This document shows positions 43,606 through 56,290 of a DNA stretch of 64,000 bases, piece by piece. This DNA is from Areca catechu (lineage: Eukaryota; Streptophyta; Magnoliopsida; Arecales; Arecaceae). The notes under the pieces were generated by a model. The model ran no database searches. It was not told the origin of the DNA and saw only the letters and a list, made by a program, of their open reading frames with translations. The translations under genes and the position numbers were made by a program. Positions within the stretch are counted from its first letter, which is position 1. Every line of letters starts with the position of its first letter. The DNA lies in the NCBI GenBank assembly GCA_021397845.1, contig CM038050.1, positions 115,371,891 to 115,435,890 of the forward strand, in the 5' to 3' direction.

Positions 43606-44642
43606 ATGGCGTTAAGCAATTTCAAGGTGGATTTCAAGAAGTATGATGGCAAGGAAAATTTTACTCTATGCAACAAAGGGTAAAAGACTTGCTAGTTCAA
43701 TAGGGGATCTATAAGGTCTTGGTTAGAGAGAGACCAGAAAAGATCAGTATTGAGGATTGGGAAGAGTTAGAAGAGATCGTATTCAGCACCATCAAGATGT
43801 GTTTGGCAGATCAAGTTTTGCCGGAGGTGTGTATCGAGACTATGGCAAAGGGCCTTTGGCTGAGATTGGAGAACACATATATGGGCAAGAATATGACAAA
43901 CAAGCTATGGTTGAAGAAGCAGCTGTATAGTCTGAGAATGCCTGAAGGAGGAGACCTCGTTGCTCACATGCAGAGGTTCAACCAGGTATGTTCTGAGGTG
44001 ATGAGTCTGGATGTGAAAATTGATGAGGAGGATCATACATTATTGCTATTGTGTTCGCTCCTGGGATCATATGATGGTCTAATAACAATCTTGGTGTATG
44101 GGAAGGAAACCCTGATCTACGAGGAGGTTGTTGGAGTGCTCAAGTCAAATGAGCAAAGGGAGAAGATCTGCAAAGGAAATCCTAACTCGGAGGTTCTTGC
44201 TATGAATGAAAGGCAAAGAAGGCCAAATGAAAGGGATAGGAAAAAATCAAAGGGCAGATCACAGTCTCAAGGCAATAAGAAGGGTTTGAAGTGTTTCAAA
44301 TGTCATTGGTTAGGTCACTCCAAAAGGAATTGCCCACTTTGGAAGACCGAAAAAGGGAAGGCCAACACTAGTGGTGCTAGTGTATCTAAAGGCAGTAAAG
44401 AAGATGTACTGATAGCTTCAGATGGATCAGTTGATTGGGATAATACTTTGATGTTGGATTTAGCATGCTCTCATCATTATACCTTACATCAGGAGTGGTT
44501 AAATACCTATGAAAGGTCTGATGGAGGTAGTGTAAGCCTTGGTGATGATCACCCTTATCCGATGGCTAGAGTTGGCACCATTAGGGTGAGGATGTATGAT
44601 GAAGTGAAAAAGACTCTATCAAATATCAAACATGTACCATAA
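43606..44642 (+). pseudogene. Copia element M gag with zinc knuckle and protease start
   Basis: The ATG at 43606 (MALSNFKVDFKKYDGKENF) begins the UBN2-type gag of Copia elements. A frameshift near 43670 moves the rest to the 43719-44642 frame (GLWLRLENTYMGKNMTNKLW, LLCSLLGSYDGL). The knuckle CFKCHWLGHSKRNC is intact. The protease active site reads DLACS, where family members have D-S-A, so a catalytic-loop residue is changed. The frame ends at a TAA near 44640. The relation to the Tork/TNT1 group is inferred from the overall text. Confidence 0.8.
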
Positions 44643-44653
44643 TTAAAAAAAAA

Positions 44654-45419
44654 ATGATTTCTTTGGGCTACTTGGAAGAGCAGGGTTATACCTTCAGTTG
44701 CCGAGCTGGTAGTGGATGTTTGAGGATAACCAAGGAAGCTTTGGTGGCGATGAGAGGGAGAAGACTGAGCAATAATCTGTACAAGATGGAAGGCTCAGTG
44801 GTGAATGATAGTGTGGAGGTGTTTGCAACAGCTCAGGAGGAGAAGCTCTCCTACCAATTATGGCACTATCGGATGGGTCACTTAAGTGATCGAGGGCTTA
44901 CTGAATTAAGCAGAAGTGGAAACCTTCCAGCACTGAAAAAGGATGGAAATGACCTGTGTGAGCCCTGTATTTATGGTAAATAGCATAGGATAAAGTTTGC
45001 TAGTGGTACCAAGCAGAGTGAGGATGTTTTAGAATTAATTCACTCGGATGTATTGGGACCAGCACCTGTTTTATCCAGGGGTGGAGCAAGGTATTTTGTT
45101 TCCTTCATTGATGACTTCTCTAAGAAATTGTGGGTGTATCTGATGAATGAAAAATCAAAGGTATTTGCCCGGTTCAAAAACTGGAGGGCTGAGGCAGAGA
45201 AGGAGATTGGAAAATATGTGAAGTGCCTTCGATCTGACAATGGTGGGGAGTACTCTAGTAAATAGTTCATAAGTTACTGTGAGGAAAATGGGATAAAATG
45301 TCATTACACAGCAAAGATGACTCCACAGCAGAATGGTGTTGCGGAAAGGATGAACTGAATACTGTTGGAGAAGGCAAGGAGTATGAGGCTACAGTCATCG
45401 CCGCCGAAAATCTTTTGGG
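44654..45419 (+). pseudogene. Copia element M GAG-pre-integrase and integrase core
   Basis: This reads the pre-integrase zinc region (LWHYRMGHLSDRGLTELSRS ... CEPCIYGK), a TAG at 44981-44983 where relatives have Gln, then the integrase core. Core Asp residues are seen in LIHSDVLGP and CLRSDNGGEY, and the Glu in TPQQNGVAER. Further TAG and TGA codons follow (45263, 45357). The copy is inactive. Confidence 0.85.
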
Positions 45420-45911
45420 ATGATGCTATTACTCTATTTGTTTTCTTGTGAACAGGTCACCTTATTTCAAGCTAGATGGAAGACTTCTAGAGGAAGCTTG
45501 AGTGGAAAGAAGGTGGAGCTTGGTCACTTGAAGGTGTTTGGTTGCCCAACCTATGCACATATTAATTTAACTGAATGGAGTGAGTTAGACCCTAAGTTAA
45601 AGAAGATGATCTTCATCGGGTATCCATGGGGAGTCAAGGATTACCTACTATGGGATCCACAGTCTCAAAAGGCCATGATCAGTAGGGATGTCATATTTGA
45701 TGAGAGGAGCTTCTTGGAGAAATCGGGGAGTATGGATGAATTTGCAGTTTCAAAGGTGAACAATAGTGACTATCCTTCACAGGTAGAGGATAGGCCATCT
45801 ACATCAACTGGCAATGGTGTTTTAGTTAAGGTGGAGTTAGGCAAGAAAGGTCCTTTAGTGATGAAGGATCAGAAAGGAAAATCAGTTGTTCAAGGTGAAG
45901 TGCAGGAATAG
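45420..45911 (+). pseudogene. Copia element M integrase C-terminal region
   Basis: This carries the typical post-core text (LGHLKVFGCPTYAHI, MIFIGYPWGVKDYLLWDP, ISRDVIFDE), then a low-complexity linker toward RT. It starts after a frame break near 45440 and ends at a TAG near 45909. Confidence 0.8.
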
Positions 45912-46480
45912 CCACAAATAGAAGACTTGCCGGATAGTGCAAGGAGAGTGGCATTGCTTAAACCTCAACGCACAATCTGGAAGCCAATGAGATACGACAT
46001 GGATGAGAATATATCTTATGCTCTCATGTCTACGAATGGAGATCTAGAAATATTCAAGGAGGCCATGAAAAGTTCTGATAAAGAATCATGGATACAAGGC
46101 ATGATGGAATCTCTCAGGAGGAGCAAGACATGGCAATTGGTGGATCTGCCTAAAGATGCTCATGCAATTGGCTCCAGATGGGTGTTCACAAAGAAAATAG
46201 TTCTTTCAGAGCAAGGTGGAGTTAGATTCAAAGCAAGGCTATTAGAAAAAGGATACTCACAAAGGGAAGGAGTTGACTACACTAAGGGTTTTTCTCCTGT
46301 TGTATGCCATACTTCAATTCGGGTGTTACTGTCATTGGTGGCAGAACATGGTATGAAATTGGAGAAGATATATGTGAAGACAGCCTTTCTACATTGAAGT
46401 TTAGATGAGAAGATCTATATGAAGCAACCTGATAGCTTCATAGATATTGGATAGGAGGATAAAGTATGTTTACTCCAGAG
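45912..46480 (+). pseudogene. Copia element M reverse transcriptase (N-terminal part)
   Basis: RT begins after a stop (AMKSSDKESWIQGMMESLRR, LPKDAHAIGSRWVFTKK, GVDYTKGFSPVV) and reaches the first catalytic region (YVKTAFLH; Asp is replaced by Tyr-Val-Lys context compared with D-V-K-T-A-F-L-H). A TGA follows, then 'KIYMKQPDSF'. Element D1 interrupts it at 46481, so the palm YVDD, RNase H and 3' LTR are not in the window. Confidence 0.8.
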
Positions 46481-47906
46481 TGGTGGGGGCACCAGGACCG
46501 ACATAGATTACTAGGCCCTTTCTAATTTACTGATTAGGGTTTTTTCTTAACCCTTAATGATGTGTCAAATTTTGTAATCAAGTCTTGTAATAAAGTTAGT
46601 CCAGTTGAGAGTTTTGTAATCAAGTTAGCTTAGTTGAGTTGAGTTGAATTGAGTCTTGTATCTCAACCAGTCCAATTGAGTCCTATAACTGAGTTAAGTT
46701 ATCTCAACCAGTCCAATTGAGTCTTGTAACTTGAGTCCAGTAAAAGTCTAATTATACAAGAGGAGGAGCATCAGTCAAAGCCTTCACTAGGCCCCTAGAG
46801 CCAAGCAAGCCCAAGCCCATATGAAGATTCCAAGAACCAAGATGCCAGAGAATATTCTAGGTGCCCGAGCCCAAGGTTTCAAGCCCACAAGGAGGCCCAT
46901 GCGCCCAAGCCTAAAGGGGAGATGTCCCTTGCTGCCCTAAGTCCAAGCCCACTTCTAAGTTGGCATCCAAGCCCAAAGAAGGCCCTTTGACCAAGTCAAA
47001 GGAGGAGAGGAGATCCAATTAGAACAAGGAGATCAAATTTTATTTTTATTCAAAGTATACACTCCTAGTTTTAAGCAAAGTTGTAATCCCTCTCCCACTC
47101 TACTTTGTAATCCTGTACTAACTAGGAGAGGACATGGGGAACATTTGTAAATACCCCACCCCTTTCCCTCTTGTAAGCATCTTTATTCATGAATGAAACC
47201 TTGCTGAAATTTTGTAAAGTTGTGTTCCTTGTGTTCTTGTGTTTGAAGTGAGTGAGTGACTCTTCAGTGCCCTAGTTCTTCCAAGCCTTGTTTGACCAAA
47301 GCATCAGCATTCAAGCCCTAATCCATCCGAGGAAAGAGAGCCCTAGCCATCCATTAGCTCGAGTCTTCTTCAACCTCCAACCGCCTGCTTCAGAAACCCT
47401 AATTCCCTCTTTCCCAAACCCTAGTTCTCTTCTTTTGCTTTCTTATTTGTTTACTTGCTGACCTCTGATGCTTGCAGGATCTCCATGGTATTCACCTCCA
47501 AGGAGGAGGCCCTCTTTGCCTTGAGGATCGATCCTAGATAGCTGCCTGAACTGAGAAACTCAAGGCTTGTCTTTTAGGCAACAATCCCGAGTGCTGTGCG
47601 ACCTCTTCATTGACAGGATCTTTGAATTGGTGCTTGGTACAATTTTTCCCACTCCTAATTCCTGATTTGTTGAATGTACGCTATCCTAATCAGGAGTTTC
47701 TCAATCTTCAAGATCCTTTCTTTTATTATTTTGTATGAGTTCTTATGCGGGTATGTGGATTCTTTGCATTGCTAGTTTACCTGCTAACCTTTAACCTTTA
47801 CTTGATTTCAGGAAATTAGCCTGCAAATTAAAATTCTAAAAAAATTATAAAAAAACTATTTTCAATTTTTCTGCTTTCATGGTAGTCTTAGAATCATCCT
47901 GCATTA
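46481..47906 (+). repeat. Element D1, 5' LTR
   Basis: This 1,426-bp LTR starts TGGTGGGGGCACCAGG and ends CCTGCATTA (decayed CA). It matches D2's LTR in reverse (26474-29807). It lies directly against Copia RT sequence on the left. Confidence 0.85.
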
Positions 47907-47909
47907 GTT

Positions 47910-47921
47910 TTGTATTAGAAC
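47910..47921 (+). other. Degenerate primer-binding site, D1
   Basis: TTGTATTAGAAC is TGGTATCAGAGC with three G/C-to-A/T type changes. Position and spacing to the LTR end match the other elements. Confidence 0.75.
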
Positions 47922-49044
47922 TAGTTTAGGATAGCTTGCATCTTCATCAAAATCAGAAAAACACTCATTGTTGTTTTTTCTACATCCTGTCATCTACAGT
48001 AGGTGTCTGAGTTTTAGTCTAGTTTGTAATCTTAGGAATTTTATTTTTTGTTACAATTTGTGTGTCATTCTCTTTGTTTAGACTTGAGAATTATAATAAT
48101 TCTTTTTTATTTTTACCAAAACAAAAACATAAAAAAAATCTACATCTTAGTAACCCTAATACAAATCCAGAATTTCTGCATATAGTCTGAATACCCTAGG
48201 TTTTGCACTATCATCTGAATTTTGATTTACATGAAATTTGGTAGAGAGCATCTGCATTGACCATCCTCTATTCTAAAATATTTCTTGTTTTTTTCTGTAC
48301 CTAAAACTAAACTAAATTCTACATCAAATCAGACCCTAATTTTACTTTTGCATACTTGATCAACCAAACCTAATCAACTTCCAAACCCTACCTATCCCAT
48401 GCCCTAATTTTGTTTGCTAACTTAACCCATTAAAACTTAATTCGACATCTCATAAAAAATAGAAAAAAAAATATTTTTCTGATTGTTATTAGTTGCATTA
48501 GGGCTCATAGTGTGTTCATCATTTCATTAAATCAATTCTAAGGACAATTTCTTCTCTCAGATCAGGACAGGATTTCATCACATGTCCTGGGCCCAAAATA
48601 ACTACCCAGCATCAGAATCCAAGTCTTAAGTAAAATCAACTAGCGACCTAATTACTCTAGAGAGCTTAGAGACACCAACAGGTTGGGTCCGAATTGTGTG
48701 GGCCAACTAGTGCACCTAATTTATTAGCTATTACTAAAAACTGGTGTCAAGGCTAGAGGTACAGAGGCAAATGTCCTAAGTGGACTGGTGGTTTTTAATT
48801 ATGACCCTGTCACAGGTAGGGGGAGCCTCCCACAACCCCACCTCTTTCCTGGCCAGTGGAAGGATTAGCTGTTGAGTTAAGTGTAAGTGAGTTGACCCAT
48901 TCAGTTTTGGCTCTAGGTCTTGCAAACTGTAGTTCATAATAACCATTGTGTGCTTGACTGCATTATACCAACTTGTTTGATTGATTGCAGACCACTAGGT
49001 TAGGAACTAAATATCAATAGTCTAAACCCCAACCAAGCTCAACC
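47922..49044 (+). other. Element D1 leader
   Basis: This is an A/T-rich noncoding leader that matches the D2 leader in reverse. It shares only loose order with the C/E/G leader and lacks their palindrome. No gene is seen. Confidence 0.65.
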
Positions 49045-50392
49045 ATGGACCCTAGTCTAGAGATTTTCATGTAAACCTTGACTGAACGGTTTGACCAAAC
49101 CCAAAATCAGTTAGCCCAGATGAACTTCAGGTTTGACCAATCCAATACCCAGATGAACCAATCAAATACCCAAATCCAAAACCAGCTTGCCTAGTTGACC
49201 ACTCTGATCAATCAAATGACCCAATCAAATCCCAAGCAACTAATAGACTTGACCAATGAACCATTATGCTTGATCAAGTAGAGAACGGATTAGGAACCAT
49301 AGAAATAACCCAAGAGTCTAATACTGAACCTGACCCTGACTCACCCCCTTCCACCTCTCATAACCCTAGGAGGAACCAAAACCATGATCAATTTATGGAG
49401 CTCAACCCTAGGAGAGTCCAATACCAGGAACCACATCATGAGCCAGACCCTAGGAGAGTTCAACACCAGGAACCCTATCAGGAACCTAACACTAGGAGAC
49501 TCAATCATGATGACCAGGATGATGATGAGAGAATCTTTAGGAGCATCAAAGTAGATCCACCTCTCTTTGATGGTACCCTAGATCCCAAGGTTTACATAGA
49601 TTGGGAGGGAGGCATGGAGTAATATTTTAAATGGTATGCCTTGAGTGATGAAAGGAAGTGTTAATTTGCCAAGCTTAGGCTAACCGATCAGGCTAGGTTA
49701 TATAGGAAACATGTAGAGTGCCTCACTAGACAAAGAAACCATCCATCCATTTCCACATGGGAAGCCATGAAGCTAAAACTTAGAGAAAGATATGTTCCCG
49801 CATACTACCAACAGTGTCTCCTAGATCAATGGCAAAGATTAAAGCAGGGAGCCAAGACTGTGAGGGAGTACATAACCCAGTTTGATGAATGTGCCCTTTG
49901 GTGTGCCCTAGATAAGCCTGAATCAGTGACTCTATTTAGTTTTAGAGCTGGCCTTCATGAGGATATATAGAGGGAACTATACTTGAGGGGAGTTGAACAC
50001 ATAGAGCAAGCCTATCAGATAGCTAAAAATTTTGAGAGATACTAGAAGGCACCATTAGCCCATCGACCTGAACCCTTTAGCGCCAACCCTTCTAGTTTTA
50101 GGCCAAACCAGAACCCAGGTTACTCAGGCTAACCCAGCCCTAGCTTAACCCGACCTAACCCTAACTCAGGCAGACCCAATCTCAATCCAACCCATCCTAA
50201 CCCTAATCCAACTCGGCCTAATTCCAACCCAACTTGCCACAACACTAATCCACTTGACCCAACCCTAGTTTGAGTCAAGCTAGTTCTAGCCATTCAGTAC
50301 CCTTTAGGTCTGATAAGGGTAAGGCACTAGCATTCCAGAAGAACCCAAGCCCTAGCCCCAATGCTTGCTTTAGATGAAACAAGGTAGGTCAC
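49045..50392 (+). pseudogene. Element D1 gag pseudogene
   Basis: The ATG at 49045 starts a frame with many stops. The coiled coil consists of repeats such as 'MNQSNTQIQNQLA'. The linker has clear 14-residue units (NPRRVQYQEPHHEP and DPRRVQHQEPYQEP, 49405-49490). The capsid has LFDGTLDPKVYIDWEGGME and, after a TAA, LDQWQRLKQGAKTVREYITQ. Next comes an Asn/Pro-rich run (PNPNSGRPNLNPTHPNPNPT region) and the start of a zinc knuckle. Element T cuts the knuckle at about 50393. Confidence 0.8.
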
Positions 50393-51269
50393 TGTTGTAC
50401 CATCCAGCCATCATGGGTTGGGCCAGTTAAGGAGCCCAACCGACTGACCCATGAGTCCGACCGGCTGACCTGTGGGTAGAAGAGGTCCGCACAACCCACC
50501 GCCTTCGAAGTCCCACCGATCGACTCTCGTGGGAGGCCGACTGACTTGGAGGCCGACCGACCCAGGGGACCGATCAACCTGAAGTCAACCATCTCCTGCC
50601 AAGGTATAGCTGACCCTCTTTGAGGGTCTCTTGGAGTCTCCTGAGGCCCCTCTCCTTCAACATGCCATTCAGCTTTCTCAGAGCTCCTGATGGCCCCCCG
50701 CGATCGGTTGGACGTCTCACTCCTGTTAGGTCTGACCGGCACGTCTCAATCTGGGGGAACTTTGAAAGCCTCCTTTCGTATCTATCGGTCAACTTCTTTG
50801 GTGAGTACTCTCTATCGGCCGGACTATAGCCTCCGGCTGAGGTCGACTAACATGATATCCTCTTGAAAATCGCTTGAAAGCTCCAGAAGATCCTTCCCAG
50901 ATGGTACCGAAATTCTGTTGCAACGAACTCAATGATATGGCCATAACTCCATACCACTTGGCCATCACTTTGATCCTCTTAGGGGCAAATCAAGGTTTTT
51001 CAGCCTATACCCTAACGAATCTTGGCAGTATTCCATGCCTATTAAAGGTGCCCAGGGGACCTCCGCTCAAGGCTAAGTGCTCTCTTCCCTCTCTGTGCTA
51101 CTTTTTCTCATTTTCTCTCCATTCTGTTGCTCCAGATCCCCTGCTAACATAAGCATCAGAATGTCCCTGGCCAGAGCACCTTCGACGCCCAGGGGACTTT
51201 GGGCAGGTCGACCGGTGAGAGAGCTCTCCAGCACAGCAAACCGAGCCTGGTCCAGGTGGAGGCGCAGCA
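50393..51269 (+). repeat. Element T, 5' LTR (Tat-type Gypsy)
   Basis: The LTR begins near TGTTGTACCATCC, breaking the D1 zinc knuckle, and ends near GGCGCAGCA, followed by ATTGGCGTTAGAGG. An ATTGGCG stretch right after the LTR is typical of Tat elements. A TATTAAAGG box lies at 51040-51048. The right border is supported by position; the left border is accurate to a few bases. Confidence 0.65.
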
Positions 51270-51352
51270 ATAGATTGGCGTTAGAGGAAGGGGGGCTTGA
51301 ACCTTCGTTCTGCTCTCCACTCTAAAAAGAGATTGATTGAGGAAAGCTATCA

Positions 51353-53011
51353 ATGGTAAGGGAAAGAACACAAAGTATCGCCACCAGAGGAAGGTATTCC
51401 AACCATAGGTCTGAAGCACCTCGCGGGGAAGATGACACAGCCGCTGCCACTGAGCCCACCATCACTCTGCGGCTACAGCAGTTCCAGATGCTGGTGAGCA
51501 GCATCGAGATGCTTACCTCAGCAGTCCAGCATTTTCATGAAGTGGCTGACGACCGGTGGCAGACTCCCGCGGTGTCCTGCATCAATCATCAGTCGGCTGC
51601 CGAGGGGAGTCAGTAGCTGGAAGTGACCCCACTTCCTTCCCACGCCACTCCGGAGCACCGAAGGTCCTTGGAGGCTCACGTTAGCGGGAATAGAGCGAGG
51701 TCAGCTTCCCCCTCTTTCACTGATTCTGCCCCCATTATCGATCGGCACCCTACTGAGGATCTGCATGACTATGGCAGCAAAATCATGTGCATGGAAGAGT
51801 GCATGGCGAGAATTATCGAGCACCAGAAGGTCGAGGGGGGGCAGGTGTGCGACACCCGTCCACCTTTTTCTGCTGAGATCTTGGGGGAGCCTATCCCCCA
51901 ACACTTTAAAATTCCTCGGGTGGACCCCTATGATGGTACCACCGACCCACTGGATTATCTGGATGCTTATAAGGCCCACATGATGGTACAGGGCACCTCA
52001 TATGCCCTTCATTACATCGCCTTCCTAGCAACCCTGAAGAAGGTCATTCGGATGTGGTTTACAGCCATCCAACCAGATACAATCCAATCTTTTCCTCAAC
52101 TTGAGACCCTTTTTCTATCTCATTTCAGGACATGCAGTCAGGCCCCGAAGAACACCAACTGCCTCTTTCCTATACTCCAGAAGGAGGGGGAGACCCTCCG
52201 GGACTACATGACCCACTTCAACTCAACGGCCATGAAAGTTCCAGACTTGAATGAGGCGGTAGCGATGTCGGCCTTCAAGAGAGGGCTCCGATCATCCAAG
52301 CTTACATTCTCCCTGGACAAGAAGCTCCCAAAGGACTATATCGAGCTATTGGCTAGGGCACACAAGTATGCCCAGGAAGAGGAGCAGTTGGCAAGTCGGT
52401 GCCAGGCGGAAGGAAAACCAGGCCCTAAGAAGCGGAGCAATAAAGCTCCTACAGTCCGACCCCTAGGCGACGATAGCCAACCCACTCGGCATCAAAGCCC
52501 GAAGCCAAGGGACTTCTTCAAAATGTTTGAGACCTATGGGCCCCTCTCCCTTCCAAAGAAGAAAATCCTTATGGAGGTTGAGAACGAGGCTTACTTCCTA
52601 AGGCCTCGACTGATGAGGGGCCCTCCTATCGCTAGAAATAAGAACAAGTACTGCCAGTTTCATAGGGACCATGGGCACGACACTGAAAAGTACATCCAAC
52701 TGAAGGACGCCATCGAAGACCTCATCAGAATAGGGAACCTGAGTAAGTATGTCCAACCCCGTCGGGATCGGGCTGAGACCTCAACTGTTAGAGACCCTTT
52801 GGAAGAGGTTGAGCTCCCCAATCAGCATCCAACAGGTGAAGGCGTTGGCATGCTACATCAGCGGTCTGACTGGGGGCGCGAAGGGGGCCAAGACTTCGCA
52901 AAGAGGCCCAGGGGCTCTGGTATAATCAGTTTTTCTAATGAAGACCTCTTGGAACCTCATCTCCCAAGAGATGACCCCTATCGTTGTGTCGGCATTTATT
53001 GCCAAATATGA
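51353..53011 (+). pseudogene. Element T gag (Tat lineage), one nonsense codon
   Basis: A frame from the ATG at 51353 to 53011 has a single TAG at 51614-51616. The capsid region reads FKIPRVDPYDGTTDPLDYLD ... LFLSHFRTC ... TLRDYMTHFNSTAMKVPDLN. The zinc-binding-like motif CQFHRDHGHDTEK is characteristic of Tat/Retand Gag, with the last Cys replaced (YIQLKD). 'KKILMEVENEAYF' and the C-terminal run are also family-like. Codon usage is GC richer than in the chromoviruses around it. Confidence 0.85.
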
Positions 53012-53540
53012 TGTAAAGCGTGTCCTCATTGATAATGGAAGCTGTGTAGAAGTTTTGTTGTATGATGCCTTTGTTCGAATGAACTTGTCTAAATCAAGGC
53101 TGCGAGAATCCCTGATGCCGCTCATTGGCTTTGGGAGAATCTCCATCAGGGTTAAAGGAAAAATCACCTTACCCATGACCCTCGGGACGGATCCTTACCA
53201 GTGGACTTTCTCGATTAATTTCATGGTTGTTTGCATGACCTCGGCATACAATGCCATTTTAGGCCGACCGGCTCTTAACAGGTTCCGCGCCATTGTATCC
53301 ACATACCATTTGCTGGCAAAATTCGTGACTCGTAACGAGGTCGGGGAAATGAGGGAAAACCACAGGATGGCTAGCAATGTCTGGCCATGCATGACAAGCA
53401 GTTGGATGGGCGCCCCATGCTTAAGCAATTTGACACCAGAGATCAAACCAATGACCACGGTCAGCCTGTTGAGAAGATTGTGTTTGTTCCCCACAAGGAG
53501 GACGACCCTACTAAAGTACTTCAAATCGAGAGTATGCTAA
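52938..53540 (+). pseudogene. Element T aspartic protease
   Basis: This reads PIVVSAFIAKYDVKRVLIDN followed by GSCVEVLLYDAF, the Tat-type protease active site (D-N-G-S instead of D-S/T-G). It continues to AYNAILGRPALNRFRAIVST. The frame leaves the family sequence after about 53380, where the real pol continues in another frame, so there is a frameshift. Confidence 0.8.
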
Positions 53541-54960
53541 TTGAAGAAGCCCGACAGGAGCTGGTTGGTTTCTTGAAAAGCAATGCTAACGTCTTTGCCT
53601 GGTTGGCTTCGGACATGCCAGGCATCCTGTTGGACGTCATCACTCATCAACTTAAGGTGGATCCAACATATAGACCCGTCAAATGGAAGAAGAGGAGCTT
53701 CAACGCTGAAAGGCAGAAGGCCATCGAAGAAGAGGTGAAGAAGCTCTTTGATGCCGGCTTCATCAGGGAGTCCCATTACCCAGAGTGGTTGGCCAATGTC
53801 GTCATGTCAAAGAAGGCTAGTGGAAAGTGAAGGATCTGTGTAGGTTACATGGACCTCAACAAGGTTTGTCCGAAGGACAGCTTTTCCCTGCCAAAAATTG
53901 ATCAACTGGTGGATGCTACGGCTAGCCACCAGCTCTTGAGCTTTATGGATGCCTTCTCTGGGTACAACCAAATCAGGATGCACCCTGAAGATGACGAGAA
54001 GATGGCTTTTGTCACAGATAGAGGGCTGTATTGTTATAGGATGATGCCCTTCGGCCTGAAGAATGCGGGTGCCACTTTTCAATGGCTGATCAACCGAGTC
54101 TTTGAAAGGCAACTCGGGTGGAACATGGTGGCCTACGTCGATGATATGATTGTTAAGAGCCTCCGCAAGGCCAACCACATCAAGGACTTGCAGGAATCCT
54201 TTGATGCACTAAGACATCATCGGATGAAGCTAAATCCTGCTAAGTGCATATTTGGGGTGACCTCTGAAAAATTTCTTGATTTCCTGGTCACTCAAAGGGG
54301 GATTGAGGTCAACCATGAGAAGATTAAGGCTATTATGGACATGGCACACCCAACCAGCAAAAAGTAGGTGCAAGAGCTCACGGGCCGCATTTCCTTTCTC
54401 AATCGTTTCATCTCCCGATCGGCTAAGAAGTCTCTACCATTCTTCAAGACCATGCATCGATCGGACCACTTCCAGTGGACTGACAAGTGTTGATCGGCCT
54501 TCGAAGCCCTGAAAAACTATCTAAAGAACCCTCCGCTCTTGGCTAAACCAACGGAGGGAGAAGTGTTGTACCTATACTTGTCGACCTCCAACGAGGCCGT
54601 CAGCACCGTCCTTGTGTGGGTGGGGGATGATGGCCAGTAGAAACCTGTCTACTATATCAATTAGGTCCTCCATGACGCCGAGACATGGTACCCTAAAGTC
54701 CAAAAACTGGTCTATTCATTGGTCATAGCTACAAAGCACCTCTGGCCCTACTTCCAGGCGCACCTGATAATTGTGCTGACTGACCAGACCCTCAAGGCAA
54801 TTCTCTGAAGCCCCGACACCTCCGGATGGCTTGCCAAGTTGGCTGTCAGGCTAAGCGAGTTTGACATATCCTTCCAATCCTGATCGGCCTTGAAGGCTCA
54901 GGTAATAGCTAATTTTATTACAGAATGCACCTCGGGGCTAGAGGCAACTCCTTCGGTAGC
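53387..54960 (+). pseudogene. Element T reverse transcriptase and first RNase H
   Basis: In one frame with several stops (TGA 53828, TAG 54365, TGA 54492 and others) it reads FVPHKEDDPTKVLQI, then the RT fingers and palm (VCPKDSFSLPKIDQLVDATA, LSFMDAFSGYNQI, MMPFGLKNAGATFQ, NMVAYVDDMIVKS with YVDD near 54131-54148). The connection (QELTGRISFLNRFISRSA) and a degraded RNase H (LYLSTSNEAVSTVLV, LVYSLVIATKHLWPYFQAH) follow. All hallmarks of Tat Gypsy RT are recognisable, but the copy is dead. Confidence 0.88.
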
Positions 54961-55012
54961 TAAAGTGCCTATGGCTTATCCAGCGAAAGGAATCGAGCCG
55001 ACCTGAACTCTC

Positions 55013-55572
55013 CATATGGATAGAGCCTCCAACCTTGCTAGATGTGGGGCAGGCCTGATCTTAGCTGACCCCGATGGGCAATGTCTGGAGTATGCCCTAC
55101 GCTTTGCATTTCAGGTATCGAGCAACCAGGCAAAATATGAAGCCTTACTTGCAGGGTTGAGGATAGCCAGTGAGTTAGGCATTGGTAGAATCCAGGCCTT
55201 CTCTGACTCCCAGTGGTAGTCAATCAATTGAAAGGCGAGTTTGAAGCAAGGGACTTTATTTTGGCTAAGTACTTGGATAAGGTACGAGGGTTTATATCTC
55301 GACTTAAATTTTTTGAGATTCTCCATATACCATGGTTGCAGAACTCCCTGGTGGATGCTCTGTCACGGTTAGCCATAGCCGCAGTCAGTACCTCTAACCG
55401 GACCTTCGTAGAGCATATGCAATGCCTAAGCATCGTTGAGGAGCCGACTAAGATCCATCAAGTTGAACAGGAGGCATCATGGATGGATTCGATTCGTACA
55501 TTCTTGGTTCAAGGGATCCTTCCGGATGACCCGGTCGAAGCTAGGCATATACACTTGACAGCTTTTAAGTAG
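55013..55572 (+). pseudogene. Element T second (archaeal-type) RNase H and tether
   Basis: The text LARCGAGLILADPDGQCLEY ... NQAKYEALLAGLRIASELGI ... AFSDSQW is the extra RNase H domain (aRNH) that marks the Tat lineage. It carries the D, E and D positions of the fold (first Asp in MDRAS, Glu in KYEALLAG, Asp in SDSQ). After a frameshift at about 55215 it continues VVNQLKGEFEARD..LAKYLDKV and WLQNSLVDALSRLA. The domain resembles host RNase H and is thought to supplement the RT-linked one. Confidence 0.85.
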
Positions 55573-56290
55573 GTCATCCTCGACGAGACTCTCTACAAGC
55601 GATCATTTTCACAACCACTGTTGAAGTGCTTGGGGCCGACTGATGCAGACTATGCGCTTAGGGAGGTATAAGAAGGCATCTGCGGTGACCACCTTGGAGG
55701 AAGATCCCTAGCCTATATGATTATCCGGTAGGGATATTATTGCCCACAATTCAAAAGGACACGTCAGACTTCGTGCAAAAGTGTGATGCGTGCCAAAGGT
55801 ACTCCAGTATCCAAAGGAGGCCCGCTAGCCAGCTGACCCACTTGCGGTGCCTTGCCATTTGCCCAATGGGGCATGGACATCCTGGGACCCTTTCTCCCAG
55901 CGTCCGACCAACGAAAATTCCTTCTTGTGGCATCGATTACTTCACCAAATGGGTGGAGGCTGAAGTAGTGGCGCAAATAACGGAGGCCAAGGTGGAGAAC
56001 TTTGTCTATAACTGCATCATCTTCTGGTTCGGCATCCCACGGACAATCATTACTGATAATGGAAGACAATTTGACAACTCATGGTTCTGGGATTTTTGCT
56101 AGCAATACCACATTTCCCATCGACTTACCTCGGTCGACCACCATCAGTCCATTGGAGAGGCTGAAGTCACTAACCGAATGTCCTGCATGGACTAAAGACC
56201 CGGCTGAACGAAACCAAAGGGCTATGGGCGGAAGAGCTTCACTCAGTACTGTGGGCATAGCGGATGACCGCCCGAGCATCGACCGGGGAG
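55573..56290 (+). pseudogene. Element T integrase (interrupted by G)
   Basis: Zinc-finger remnants (GICGDHLGGRSLAYMIIR ... KCDACQR) are followed by core sequence (DYFTKWVEAE, IPRTIITDNGRQFD) in more than one frame. The last readable part is 'GLWAEELHSVLWA', a C-terminal core motif, just before element G begins at 56291. Several indels and TAG codons are present. Confidence 0.8.
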
